Assembly (NCBI RefSeq): GCF_947492535.1
Contig: NZ_CANLNH010000003.1
Span: forward strand, 341,015 to 405,014
Source: an uncultured Dokdonia sp.
GTDB lineage: Bacteria > Bacteroidota > Bacteroidia > Flavobacteriales > Flavobacteriaceae
DNA: 64,000 nt
Reading direction: 5' to 3'
Shown: one piece after another, positions 16,268 through 25,525 of the stretch
How the letters are laid out: every line of letters begins with the position of its first letter
Numbering within the stretch: position 1 is the stretch's first letter
Made by a program: the position numbers and the translations under genes
The notes under the pieces: model-generated
Databases searched by the model: none
Told to the model about the DNA's origin: nothing
What the model saw: the letters and a program-made list of their open reading frames with translations, nothing else

Positions 16268-17359
16268 ATGTTACGTACCTCTTATGCTTTATTTTTACTG
16301 ACACTATTTTTATTTTCTTGTAGTTCAGATACCGTAGAAGAAGAATTGCTTATTTCGAATGCAACAACGATTTCTCAAACAGTTGACGACACACAAAATC
16401 AAGATAAAATTCAATTATCTGAAGGAGTTAGAGAAATACTTGGCGCCGATGGTTGTACAAATGTAGTTGTTGTTAATGGTCATGCATATGCTACTTGCGG
16501 AAATACAATTCAAATTGCAGAGCTAGCGACAGATCAGCGTAGTTCTGTTGCCATTGCTGCCGATGATATAACGGTAGATCCCGTAAATGAATTATTATTT
16601 ATACAAAATGGAACGACCATTCAAATGCTTACCTATACAGATCCCTTAGTACCAGAAGTCGTAGCTACAGTATCTGCAAACTTTGCTATTTTTTCTGGAC
16701 TATCTGCTGCCAATTGTGTCCTAGCAGTTTCTGGAGGTGCTGGTGGATCTAATACACAAATCTTTAATTATTCAGCTTCACAAGGAACATTAGAACTTGC
16801 TACTAATGGAATTCCTATTGTTGATAATCGTACGGGAGCTCCAGACGTTTTTGTAAGACCCGTTTCTGGAGGTGCACAAGGCTTTTATTCACAGGATTTA
16901 GGGAATGTAGCAAATTGGGGAATACAGATTGTAAATTTTAATGGGGCAGGCGCTGTGCTATCTACACCTGATGTAGTGGTATTAACATCAGGGCAATTTC
17001 AAGGACCATTTGGCGCTCCTTTTGGGCCAGCAAACTTCCCTGTAGAAAGTGAATATCTTAATGGAAGCCTATATGTAGCAAATTTTGCTGCAGAAGGTGT
17101 AGAAGTCATTGATCTTGATAATAACAATGCCGTATCTCAAATACCGCTAGGGTATGAACCTACAAATATTGGTACAGATGGAGAATTCCTTTTTGTCGTA
17201 GGTGTTACTAATACTGAGGTAGATGTGATTGATCCATCATCTTCCAGTGTTGTTACTTCTTTAGGAACGTTAAATCAACCTACAGGTATTGCTGCAAATG
17301 AAACACATGTCGCTGTCGCAGATCAATCATTAGGTCTTGTTGTTATTCCAAGATCATAG
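16268..17359 (+). CDS. Beta-propeller-like lipoprotein (LVIVD/YncE-like repeats)
   Basis: 363 aa with a lipobox at LFLFSC. The mature protein is made of repeated strand blocks of about 45 residues. Examples are CTNVVVVNGHAYATCGNTIQIAEL, DPVNELLFIQNGTTIQML and the late GTDGEFLFVVGVTNTEVDVID and IAANETHVAVADQSLGLVVI. This pattern is typical of propellers such as LVIVD or YncE-like surface proteins. No catalytic motif is visible; a binding or surface-scaffold role is inference. It is followed after 100 bp by the metalloprotease gene. Confidence 0.6.
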   Translation: MLRTSYALFLLTLFLFSCSSDTVEEELLISNATTISQTVDDTQNQDKIQLSEGVREILGADGCTNVVVVNGHAYATCGNTIQIAELATDQRSSVAIAADDITVDPVNELLFIQNGTTIQMLTYTDPLVPEVVATVSANFAIFSGLSAANCVLAVSGGAGGSNTQIFNYSASQGTLELATNGIPIVDNRTGAPDVFVRPVSGGAQGFYSQDLGNVANWGIQIVNFNGAGAVLSTPDVVVLTSGQFQGPFGAPFGPANFPVESEYLNGSLYVANFAAEGVEVIDLDNNNAVSQIPLGYEPTNIGTDGEFLFVVGVTNTEVDVIDPSSSSVVTSLGTLNQPTGIAANETHVAVADQSLGLVVIPRS

Positions 17360-17404
17360 TTGTTTATAACTGTTTATATTTTGTAAGAGAGGATTTCTAA
17401 TTCT

Positions 17405-17421
17405 GCTTTCGCGAAAGCGTA
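17405..17421. repeat. Palindromic repeat copy 6
   Basis: GCTTTCGCGAAAGCGTA between the propeller lipoprotein and the metalloprotease gene, 38 bp before the latter's start. Confidence 0.85.
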
Positions 17422-17458
17422 CAAACCACTATCTTAGGTCTCTTCAAATTTAAGCGAT

Positions 17459-19858
17459 ATGAGAAAGACGTTACTAGTGTCAATGATAGCTGTATTTTAT
17501 GCTGTAATTGCTAATGCCCAATTCTTAGAAGGAAAAACAAATCTTCAAACACAAGAAGGATATTTTAAGATGCATTATGATGAAAGTGCAGATAAGTTAT
17601 ACCTAGAAGTAGATAGAATAGATCAAGAGTTTTTATATGTACATTCATTACGTACAGGGCTTGGATCTAATGACATCGGGCTTGATAGAGGGCAACTAGG
17701 AGGTTCTGCGATTGTGTATTTTAAAAAAGCTGGTAATAAATTATTATTAGTACAGCCGAATCAAAATTATAGAGCTAATACGTCCAACGAATTAGAACGT
17801 AGGTCTATACAAGAAGCATTTGCGACCTCTGTATTGTTTGGTTTTCCTATCAAAGAAACCAAAGGGAATACCTATATCATTGATTTTACCCCATTCCTAA
17901 TGGAAGATACGCACGGTGTAGCCAATCGTTTAAAATTTCAAAAAGAAGGTGGATATAAAATAGATAAAAATAGAAGCGCTCTAGCGATGGAACGCACAAA
18001 GAGCTTTCCAAAAAATACAGAGTTTGAAGCACTATTAACCTTTAAAGGACAGCCTACAGGTAGAAACCTTAGAACAGTAGCACCAGATGCTTCTTCAGTA
18101 TCACTTATACAACATTACTCTTTTGTCGAGTTACCTGATGATGGTTATACACCAAGAGCCTTTGATCCAAGAGCAGGAAATATCTCTACTAGCTTTTTAG
18201 ATTATGCAACGCCTGTCCAAGAACCTATCCGTAAGCGATATGCCAATAGACACCGATTAATCAAAAAAGATGCAAATGCAGCAGTAAGTGAGGCTGTAGA
18301 GCCTATTATCTATTATTTAGATCCAGGAACCCCAGAGCCAGTACGCTCAGCCTTATTAGAAGGTGCTCGTTGGTGGAATCAAGCATATGAAGCTATTGGA
18401 TTTAAAGATGCTTTTCAAGTAAAGATGTTACCAGAAAATGCAGATCCTATGGATTTACGTTATAACGTAATACAATGGGTGCATCGTAGTACCCGCGGAT
18501 GGAGCTATGGCGCTAGTGTAACTGACCCTCGTACTGGAGAAATTATTAAAGGACATGTAAGTTTAGGAAGTTTGCGAATTCGACAAGACTTTTTAATTGC
18601 TCAGGCACTTATGAATAAACCTTTTGCGCAAAGCGACACAAACTATCAACCTATGTTAGAAATGGCACTAGCACGTATACGACAGTTAAGTGCTCATGAA
18701 GTGGGACATACGATTGGTTTTGCACATAACTTTGCGGCAAGTCCAAATGGGAGAGCCAGTGTGATGGATTATCCACATCCTACATTGCGTTTAAAGAATG
18801 GAGTGGTTGATTTTTCTGATGCATACGCCACAGGAATAGGTGCATGGGATAAAGTAACGGTTGCCTATAGTTATGGTATTGTTCCTACGGGCATGACAGA
18901 AAGTGATTATTTAAATAATGTACTAGAAACAGCCGAGAAAAATGGCCTGCGTTATATTACTGATAGTGATGCACGACCACAAGGAGGCGCACATTACAAA
19001 GCACATCTTTGGGATAATGGAACGCAAGCAGATGAAGAACTAGAAAATGTACTAGAACTGCGTAATCATGCTATAACTAATTTCTCTGTAGATAATATTC
19101 GAACGAACGAACCGTATTCTGTGTTGGAAGATGTTTTTGTGCCTCTTTATTTTTATCACCGTTATCAAACAGAAGCTGCGGTAAAAATGATAGGAGGATT
19201 AGATTATAATTATGCAGTAAAAGGAGATACCCAACTTAAAGTAACAGAAGTGCTAGATGCTAAAGCGCAAAAACAAGCGCTAGCAAGTGTGCTCAAGACA
19301 CTAAAAGCAAGTACCCTTATGATCCCTAAAGATAAATTGACATTATTTCCGCCTAGAGCTCATGGGTATAACCGAACACGTGAAAGTTTTAAAAGTAATA
19401 CGGGTGTTGCTTTTGATGCATTAGGGACTGCAGCAACAGCAAGTGATATGACGTTAGGGTTATTATTACATCCTGAACGTGCTAACCGATTAGTGCAACA
19501 AAAAGCAGTAGATTCAAAACAAGTAGGCTTACAAGACATGTTGGAAATGCTTGTCAAAGAAACAATAATGGCAAATGAGAAAGATGCCTATAAAAAACAA
19601 GTTCAGACTACGGTTAATTATAATGTAGTGAAGCATCTTTTAAATTTATATGTGCATCCAAGAGCAATTCCTCAAACAAAGGCCACTGTAAAATATGTAT
19701 TACGATCTGTTATTGTACCATCGTTAAGTACTACAGATATTAATGATATAAACATAAAAGATCAAATCAAGAAAACACTAGATAAACCAGAAACCTTTAA
19801 AGTATTGCCTTCTCCAAAAATTCCAGATGGTTCTCCTATTGGATGTTTTCAGGAGTAA
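17459..19858 (+). CDS. Secreted zinc-dependent metalloprotease (DUF5117/DUF4953 type)
   Basis: 799 aa with a signal peptide (ending AVIANA-Q). The zinc site LSAHEVGHTIGFAHNF lies near residue 410-425 and fits the metzincin-like HExxHxxGxxH pattern. N-terminal sequence with YLEVDRIDQEFLYVHSLRTGLGSNDIGLDRGQ is typical of the DUF5117 domain of large Bacteroidota zinc-dependent metalloproteases, and the C-terminal third matches their DUF4953 region. It probably digests proteins or peptides in the periplasm or at the surface. It stands as a single gene; threonine aldolase follows after 48 bp. Confidence 0.88.
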   Translation: MRKTLLVSMIAVFYAVIANAQFLEGKTNLQTQEGYFKMHYDESADKLYLEVDRIDQEFLYVHSLRTGLGSNDIGLDRGQLGGSAIVYFKKAGNKLLLVQPNQNYRANTSNELERRSIQEAFATSVLFGFPIKETKGNTYIIDFTPFLMEDTHGVANRLKFQKEGGYKIDKNRSALAMERTKSFPKNTEFEALLTFKGQPTGRNLRTVAPDASSVSLIQHYSFVELPDDGYTPRAFDPRAGNISTSFLDYATPVQEPIRKRYANRHRLIKKDANAAVSEAVEPIIYYLDPGTPEPVRSALLEGARWWNQAYEAIGFKDAFQVKMLPENADPMDLRYNVIQWVHRSTRGWSYGASVTDPRTGEIIKGHVSLGSLRIRQDFLIAQALMNKPFAQSDTNYQPMLEMALARIRQLSAHEVGHTIGFAHNFAASPNGRASVMDYPHPTLRLKNGVVDFSDAYATGIGAWDKVTVAYSYGIVPTGMTESDYLNNVLETAEKNGLRYITDSDARPQGGAHYKAHLWDNGTQADEELENVLELRNHAITNFSVDNIRTNEPYSVLEDVFVPLYFYHRYQTEAAVKMIGGLDYNYAVKGDTQLKVTEVLDAKAQKQALASVLKTLKASTLMIPKDKLTLFPPRAHGYNRTRESFKSNTGVAFDALGTAATASDMTLGLLLHPERANRLVQQKAVDSKQVGLQDMLEMLVKETIMANEKDAYKKQVQTTVNYNVVKHLLNLYVHPRAIPQTKATVKYVLRSVIVPSLSTTDINDINIKDQIKKTLDKPETFKVLPSPKIPDGSPIGCFQE

Positions 19859-19906
19859 TGAGTATGTTTTATTAGGAATAGTCAAATAATATATTGCTAT
19901 AATTTT

Positions 19907-20929
19907 ATGAAAATAGATTTACGATCAGATACACTTACAAAACCAACTCCAGAAATGTTGGAGTTTATGATGAATGCAGAAGTAGGCGACGATGTATATA
20001 AAGAAGATCCGTCTGTAAATGAATTAGAACGTCGTATTGCCGAGATGTTTGGGATGGATAGTGCATTGTATTTCCCGACAGGGAGTATGACCAACCAAGC
20101 AGCTATAAAAATTCATACACAACCTGGAGAACAATTAATAGCAGATGCGTACGCTCATGTCTATAATTATGAAGGAGGAGGTGTTTCTTTTAATAGTGGT
20201 GTTTCTTGTAAACTCCTTTCTGGAAATAGAGGAATGATTACTGCTTCTCAGGTTGAAGAGGCTATCAATCCTCCAGATTTTTATCATAGCCCGTTGACGA
20301 CCTTAGTTTGTTTAGAAAATACAACCAATAAAGGAGGAGGAGCTTGTTATGATTTTGAAGAGATTAAAAAAATTAAAAATGTATGTGATCATCATGAATT
20401 AGGTTTTCATCTAGATGGAGCGCGTTTATGGAATGCGATGGTAGCTAATAATGAAAATCCAAAACAGTACGGAGAAGTTTTTGATACGATTTCTGTGTGT
20501 TTATCTAAAGGATTAGGAGCCCCTATGGGATCTGTATTAGTAGGGAAACAACAATTTATGGATAAAGCAATCCGAGTGCGTAAAATATTAGGCGGAGGAA
20601 TGCGTCAGGTTGGGTATATGGCTGCAGCAGGTATTTATGCATTAGATCATCATATCGATAGGATGGAGATTGATCATACAAAAGCGAAAGAACTTGGAGC
20701 GCAATTAGAGAAATTAGATGTTGTGGCTTCTGTAGAGCCTATTGATACTAATATTGTCATTTTCAATCTTTTAGAAACGCCTTCAAAACACGATTTTATG
20801 AAGCAATTGTCTGAAAGACAAATAGCTATAAGCGATATGGGACAGGGGAAGTTACGTATTGTCACTCATTTTGATTATTCTAAAGCCCATCACGAACGTT
20901 TTCTGACGTTTTTAGCCGAATTTGAATAG
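19907..20929 (+). CDS. ltaE: Low-specificity L-threonine aldolase
   Basis: 340 aa, normal for the family. It opens MKIDLRSDTLTKPTPEMLEFM, the conserved substrate-end motif. It contains GFHLDGARLWNA (the PLP-ring Asp and Arg region) and SVCLSKGLGAPMGS, in which the Lys near residue 200 forms the Schiff base with pyridoxal phosphate. It cleaves L-threonine or L-allo-threonine to glycine and acetaldehyde in the cytoplasm. Fold-type I aminotransferase relative. It lies 48 bp after the metalloprotease and could share its transcript. Confidence 0.92.
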   Translation: MKIDLRSDTLTKPTPEMLEFMMNAEVGDDVYKEDPSVNELERRIAEMFGMDSALYFPTGSMTNQAAIKIHTQPGEQLIADAYAHVYNYEGGGVSFNSGVSCKLLSGNRGMITASQVEEAINPPDFYHSPLTTLVCLENTTNKGGGACYDFEEIKKIKNVCDHHELGFHLDGARLWNAMVANNENPKQYGEVFDTISVCLSKGLGAPMGSVLVGKQQFMDKAIRVRKILGGGMRQVGYMAAAGIYALDHHIDRMEIDHTKAKELGAQLEKLDVVASVEPIDTNIVIFNLLETPSKHDFMKQLSERQIAISDMGQGKLRIVTHFDYSKAHHERFLTFLAEFE

Positions 20930-21074
20930 ATGATTTTCTTTGAATTTTAGTAGTAAATGTAATTGTACTAGTTAAAAATGATGTGATTTGTGTCATTTGA
21001 CGATATTTTAGTGTATTTCATCCATGTTAAAGCTTTCTTAATTTATGTTAAAGCATGTGTTAAAATGAATCATA

Positions 21075-21082
21075 TATTTTTG
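21075..21082 (+). promoter_or_regulatory. Candidate -7 box of the ompA-like gene
   Basis: TATTTTTG fits TAnnTTTG, 48 bases before the start codon. No convincing -33 TTG at the expected 19-base spacing. Confidence 0.4.
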
Positions 21083-21130
21083 TACTTTTAATATGATTTC
21101 CAACACATTAACTTTAAACTATCAATTATT

Positions 21131-22237
21131 ATGAAGAAAATTTTATTATTATGTTCTGTTTTTGGTCTTGTTTTCGCATCAGCGAACGCTCAAGATTTAC
21201 CAGCAAATCCAGAGCCTGGAAAATGTTATGTACGTTGTACTACTCCTGATATTTACGAAACTCAGACGGTACAGATTCAAAAGACTCCAGCTTATAAAGT
21301 ATTAAAGACAGTTCCTGCTCAATACGAAACTCAAACAGAGAGAGTATTAGTTAAAGAAGCTTCAAAGCGTCTTAAAGTAATACCAGCTACGTATAAAACT
21401 GAAACAGTATCTTATGTAAAAAGTACATCGGGATCTTCTTTAAGAATTATTCCTGCTTCTTTTGCTAATGGATCTGAAACTATCGAAACGAAATCTGCAT
21501 ATGCTCAGTGGGAATTAGGTGCTCCAGCTCCTGATTGTGCTTCTAGTAATCCAGATGATTGTCGTTACTGGTGTTACAAAGGATACCCAGCAGAATACCA
21601 AACGGTTTCTATCCGTACGTTAGCTGCTGATGCTTCTGTACAGTCTACTCCAGGTGGATCTAAAGATGCTACGTATACTAAAAGAGTAGTTGATCAACCA
21701 GCTCGTGTAGTAGAAGAAGAAATTCCTGCAGAGTATGCAAACATTACAAAAACTGTACTTACAAAAGATGCTACAACTACAGAAGAAGTAGTTCCTGCTA
21801 CATATACTACAGTTTCTAAAGAAGTTCTTAAGCAAAAAGGAGGATTAACTACTTGGAGAGAAGTAGAATGTGCTCTTGTTGAGTACCAAGCACTTCCTAT
21901 CAACTGGAATACAAACAGCGCAACACTTACATCTGCAGCTAAAAACATAATCGATACTCGTTTATTACCTTTATTAGCTCAAAACCCAGGTGTAAAATTA
22001 GAGATTGCTTCTCATACTGATTCTAGAGGAAATGCATCTTCTAACCAAGATCTTTCTGAGCGTCGTGCACAATCAGTAGCTAACTATTTAATTTCTAAAG
22101 GAATTAATAATAGTTTATTAGTTGCTAATGGATTTGGAGAGCGTAAGCTTAAAAACAGATGTGCTGATGGAGTTTCTTGTACTGAGCGTGAGCATGCTGC
22201 AAACAGAAGAACTGAATTCCGTTTAATAAATAACTAA
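21131..22237 (+). CDS. OmpA family outer-membrane protein with repeated N-terminal PAxY motifs
   Basis: 368 aa with signal peptide (ending SANA-Q). The C-terminal ~110 residues are an OmpA-type peptidoglycan-binding domain: LEIASHTDSRGNASSNQDLSERRAQSVANYL and NRRTEFRL. The N-terminal part, instead of a barrel, has about six copies of a loose repeat of the form (V/I)PAxYxTxTxxVLxKxA between residues ~45 and ~240. Between them lies a Cys-containing insert (PAPDCASSNPDDCRYWC). The repeats probably form a surface or periplasmic extension; their role is unknown. Strong start context and a strong terminator suggest high expression. Confidence 0.85.
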   Translation: MKKILLLCSVFGLVFASANAQDLPANPEPGKCYVRCTTPDIYETQTVQIQKTPAYKVLKTVPAQYETQTERVLVKEASKRLKVIPATYKTETVSYVKSTSGSSLRIIPASFANGSETIETKSAYAQWELGAPAPDCASSNPDDCRYWCYKGYPAEYQTVSIRTLAADASVQSTPGGSKDATYTKRVVDQPARVVEEEIPAEYANITKTVLTKDATTTEEVVPATYTTVSKEVLKQKGGLTTWREVECALVEYQALPINWNTNSATLTSAAKNIIDTRLLPLLAQNPGVKLEIASHTDSRGNASSNQDLSERRAQSVANYLISKGINNSLLVANGFGERKLKNRCADGVSCTEREHAANRRTEFRLINN

Positions 22238-22264
22238 GATTATATTCTATATAATCAGCCAAAT

Positions 22265-22297
22265 GAAAAGGCGTTTCTTCATTGAAACGCCTTTTTT
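22265..22297. terminator. Terminator after the ompA-like gene, probably bidirectional
   Basis: AAAAGGCGTTTC/GAAACGCCTTTT stem with a T-run on the plus strand and A-run upstream, so it could also serve the minus-strand aminotransferase transcript. Confidence 0.85.
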
Positions 22298-22338
22298 ATA
22301 TTTTAAGTTTATTATTTAAAAAGATTATTTCTTAGTAT

Positions 22339-22353
22339 GCTTTCGCGAAAGCG
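22339..22353. repeat. Palindromic repeat copy 7
   Basis: GCTTTCGCGAAAGCG with the next outer base changed (TATGC instead of TACGC), just downstream of the aminotransferase stop. Confidence 0.85.
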
Positions 22354-22372
22354 TATATAAGAGGATTAAAAG

Positions 22373-23551
22373 TTACTGAATTTCATTAAGTACGTTAAGT
22401 AAAATGGCACAGCCTTCTCGAATTTCATCTTCAGATATTGTTAAGGGTGGTGTAATACGAATAGCTCTTTCTTCAAAAAGTAACCAGAATAAGATAAGAC
22501 CTTCTTCTTGGCATCGTAAGATCACTTGTGTTGCTATTTCTGCTGTAGGTGTGAGTGCAGCAAGCATAAGACCTTTTCCTCGAATTTCAGTAAGTAATGG
22601 ATGTACTAATAATGTTCTAAAAAGTTGTTCTTTTTTGAGGGTGTCTTCAATGAGTGTAGTTTCTGTAATTTCTTGTAATGTAGCCAGCGCGGCAGCAGCA
22701 ATTACAGGATGCCCTCCAAACGTCGTAATGTGTCCTAATTTTGGATTGTCTGATAATAGTTGCATATGTTCATACGAAGCTGTAAAGGCTCCAATAGGCA
22801 TTCCGCCACCCATGCCTTTTCCCATGACTAGAATATCAGGAACTACTTGATAATGTTCAAATCCAAAAAGCTTTCCTGTGCGTCCAAAACCTGGTTGAAT
22901 TTCATCAAGAATTAATAATGCACCTACAGATTGACATCGCTCTTTAACTTTTTTTAAAAAATTGTGTTGAGGTTCAATAAAACCAGCACCACCTTGTATT
23001 GTTTCAAGAACGACAGCGGCCGTTTTTGTAGTAATACGTTCTAAGTATTTTTGACAATTAAACTTTATAAAAGAAACGCCACCTATGACGGGTTTAAATG
23101 GGGCAACACGCTCTTCATGACTCATAAGGCTTAAAGCGCCATACGAATTACCGTGGTAGGCATCTAAAGCAGCAATAATCTCACTACGACCTGTCACTCT
23201 TCGAGCTAACTTTATAGCACCATCTATAGCTTCTGTTCCACTATTTACAAGGTATGTGCTATTAAGCGTGTCGGGTAATAATGAAGCTAATAACTTTGAT
23301 AATTGTATAGGTGCTTCTTGTGCATATTCCCCATATACCATTACATGAAGATAAGAGTCTAGTTGTTTATGAATAGCCTCTTTTACTCTTGGGTGTTGGT
23401 GACCTAAACTACAGGCAGAAACTCCTGCAACAAAATCTAGGTATCTTTTTCCATTTTTATGATAAATATAACTCCCTTCGGCACGGTCTACCTCAAAACT
23501 TAATGGGTGTGGTGTTGTTTGTGCTTGATATTTTAGAAAATCAGATTTCAT
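22373..23551 (-). CDS. Class III PLP-dependent aminotransferase (acetylornithine aminotransferase-like)
   Basis: 392 aa, usual length. Class III landmarks: TYLVNSGTEAIDGAIKLAR (phosphate-binding region), ALDAYHGNSYGALS, LLILDEIQPGFGRTGKLFGFEHY and VMGKGMGGGMPIGAF, in which the Lys is the PLP-binding residue. Members transfer amino groups from ornithine, acetylornithine, GABA or similar omega-amines to a keto acid. The exact substrate is not determinable; no arg genes flank it. The start lies 10 bp downstream of the OstA-like stop, so it is likely co-transcribed with that gene. Confidence 0.85.
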   Translation of the reverse strand: MKSDFLKYQAQTTPHPLSFEVDRAEGSYIYHKNGKRYLDFVAGVSACSLGHQHPRVKEAIHKQLDSYLHVMVYGEYAQEAPIQLSKLLASLLPDTLNSTYLVNSGTEAIDGAIKLARRVTGRSEIIAALDAYHGNSYGALSLMSHEERVAPFKPVIGGVSFIKFNCQKYLERITTKTAAVVLETIQGGAGFIEPQHNFLKKVKERCQSVGALLILDEIQPGFGRTGKLFGFEHYQVVPDILVMGKGMGGGMPIGAFTASYEHMQLLSDNPKLGHITTFGGHPVIAAAALATLQEITETTLIEDTLKKEQLFRTLLVHPLLTEIRGKGLMLAALTPTAEIATQVILRCQEEGLILFWLLFEERAIRITPPLTISEDEIREGCAILLNVLNEIQ

Positions 23552-23561
23552 ACGCTATAGG

Positions 23562-25379
23562 TTATCCATCTCCTTTTTTCTTCTTCTTTTTCGGGTTTAA
23601 TTGGCTAGGAGAACTCTCTTCTTTGGAAGAGGAAGTCGCTTTATTCCGATTTATAAGATATTCTCTTTGGCGTTTTGTGATTTCATCTTCTTCTTCCGTA
23701 CCTATTTTGGGTTTATCTTCCTCTCTATTTGATAATTCATTTTCTGATAAATTGGAGGCGCTTGGTTTTTCTGGCCCATCTTCTTCAGATTCTTCAAAGA
23801 AGTCACTATCTATGACAGGCAAGGGAATACCTTGTATTTTTGTTAACGTAAATGGAGGTTCTCCTTTAAAAATATCCTCTTTACTAAGGAGGCGTTCGTC
23901 TCCTCGCCATTCAAAATTTTCAAAGGTTTGCTGTTGTAATATAAATTGAGATTCTGGCCAAATGTTACCGCCAGGGTTTTTATATTTTATAACTTCATCT
24001 ATCGCTTTATCTACAAATAGAATAGTAATAGAAGCAGATTTGCTTTTGTCAATACCTTGTAGCTCTCCATTCTCTTCTCGCATATATACAATACTCTCTG
24101 CATTATTCAGAATATTAACCGAGTCTAACTGATTTTCCTTATTGAAAAATCCATAGAGTTTTTGCCCTTTTACCTGATTAAACCCATCTATAGAATCTTT
24201 TTGAATGATAAATGCATTATTAAACACTTTTAAAGAGTCTAGTTTTTCAGTAATCGCATCATTAATAAGATGTATACTATCTCCCGTAATTTGATTTTCA
24301 TCACTCCATAAGATGGGCCTTCGTATCATTTGTGTAAGTCCTGTTTTTTGGTTGATATGAATAGAATCACATTTACCACTCATATCACTTTTAAACATAC
24401 GTACATTATAATAGCCTCTTACAATTCTATTTTCAGGTTTTCCAGTAACAATAAGCTTATCCCCATGTACATAAATAGAATCGCCTTCTTGCTCAGTAAT
24501 TGCAACCGCTCGTTGCGTGATAAATACAGAGTCTTTGTCTCTAAATACTTCTGCATAATGCCCTTTAATAAGGCTTTTATTGAGCGTGTCTTTTACTCTA
24601 ATATTATTAGTGGCACTAGCGTAATTTCGAGTCCTGTCAAAATAAAGACTATCTCCATAAACTTGCCGATTATCATAGTCTATTCGTGATTTTTTCACAA
24701 AATATCCATAATCGTTTTTAGTATCATAAAAGCCTCGTTCACAATATACTTTTGAAGCTTCACTAGTGATGGTGGTAGGACCGTATAGGTACGCATGTTC
24801 AGTTTCACTATAAAAATCTAATTGCTCGCTATTGATCACATATTCAGGGTTTGTAACCTCTACATTACTGATAAATGATATTTTATCTTCTTCAAGATAA
24901 TAACGCCCTATACGACTTGTGATTTTGCTATTAGGAGAGGTTACTATACCTCCTGTGCGATAATAAGATTGCTGTTTATTACGATCAAAATACATGGTGT
25001 CTGTAGTAACGACTGTTGTGTCTTTTTTCAGCCATACATCACCCGCAGCAAATGCAAATTTGGTATCTCCACTGTATTCTGCATACTTACTACGCATCGA
25101 AACAGAATCTCCCTGTTTCATTTTTACATTTCCTAAAGCTTTTACAAAGTTTTCTTCTTTGTAATGAAAGGCAATATCACACCACATTTCAACACCTTCA
25201 TGTGATATATATACTTGCTTTTTTCTCTTATATAAAATAACGGCACCAGGATATTCAACTTCATTTTTTTCTGTGACATCAGAAGTGATGTCAATCTCTT
25301 TACGTTCTTCTTGCGTATACGCTTTCGCGAAAGCAAAAACAGCAATAAGTAACGTAAGTATGTATTTTTTGATATGCAT
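23562..25379 (-). CDS. OstA/LptA-like periplasmic organic-solvent-tolerance family protein
   Basis: 605 aa from ATG 25379, chosen because it begins the signal peptide MHIKKYILTLLIAVFAFAKAY; the upstream six codons add nothing. Residues ~25-520 are a long series of short strands (KGDSVSMRSKYAEYSGDTKFAFAAGDVWLKKD and similar) as in the OstA-like beta-taco fold. The C-terminus is acidic then lysine-rich, ending NPKKKKKKGDG. The fold suggests a role in LPS transport or outer-membrane assembly, by analogy with LptA/LptD. The Phe-Ala-Lys-Ala end of the signal peptide is encoded by a palindromic repeat (25318-25334). Confidence 0.8.
   Translation of the reverse strand: MHIKKYILTLLIAVFAFAKAYTQEERKEIDITSDVTEKNEVEYPGAVILYKRKKQVYISHEGVEMWCDIAFHYKEENFVKALGNVKMKQGDSVSMRSKYAEYSGDTKFAFAAGDVWLKKDTTVVTTDTMYFDRNKQQSYYRTGGIVTSPNSKITSRIGRYYLEEDKISFISNVEVTNPEYVINSEQLDFYSETEHAYLYGPTTITSEASKVYCERGFYDTKNDYGYFVKKSRIDYDNRQVYGDSLYFDRTRNYASATNNIRVKDTLNKSLIKGHYAEVFRDKDSVFITQRAVAITEQEGDSIYVHGDKLIVTGKPENRIVRGYYNVRMFKSDMSGKCDSIHINQKTGLTQMIRRPILWSDENQITGDSIHLINDAITEKLDSLKVFNNAFIIQKDSIDGFNQVKGQKLYGFFNKENQLDSVNILNNAESIVYMREENGELQGIDKSKSASITILFVDKAIDEVIKYKNPGGNIWPESQFILQQQTFENFEWRGDERLLSKEDIFKGEPPFTLTKIQGIPLPVIDSDFFEESEEDGPEKPSASNLSENELSNREEDKPKIGTEEEDEITKRQREYLINRNKATSSSKEESSPSQLNPKKKKKKGDG
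25318..25334. repeat. Palindromic repeat copy 8
   Basis: TACGCTTTCGCGAAAGC inside the OstA-like gene, read as AFAKAY at the signal-peptide end. Confidence 0.85.
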
Positions 25380-25473
25380 TGTAGCAAAAATAAACAAATT
25401 GACTTCTGAAAGCGTTAATGTGGTCTCAAAAGGTAGTTAACAAAGTCTCAAAAGCGAGTTATATATTTATTAA

Positions 25474-25505
25474 AAAACCCGCAATGTACGATACTTGCGG
25501 GTTTT
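25474..25505 (-). terminator. Terminator after purA
   Basis: AAACCCGCAA / TTGCGGGTTT stem with a 10-base loop; on the minus strand the stem is followed by a T-run. Ends the spoT-fur-purA unit. Confidence 0.8.
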
Positions 25506-25525
25506 ATATGATATTGAATAATACC

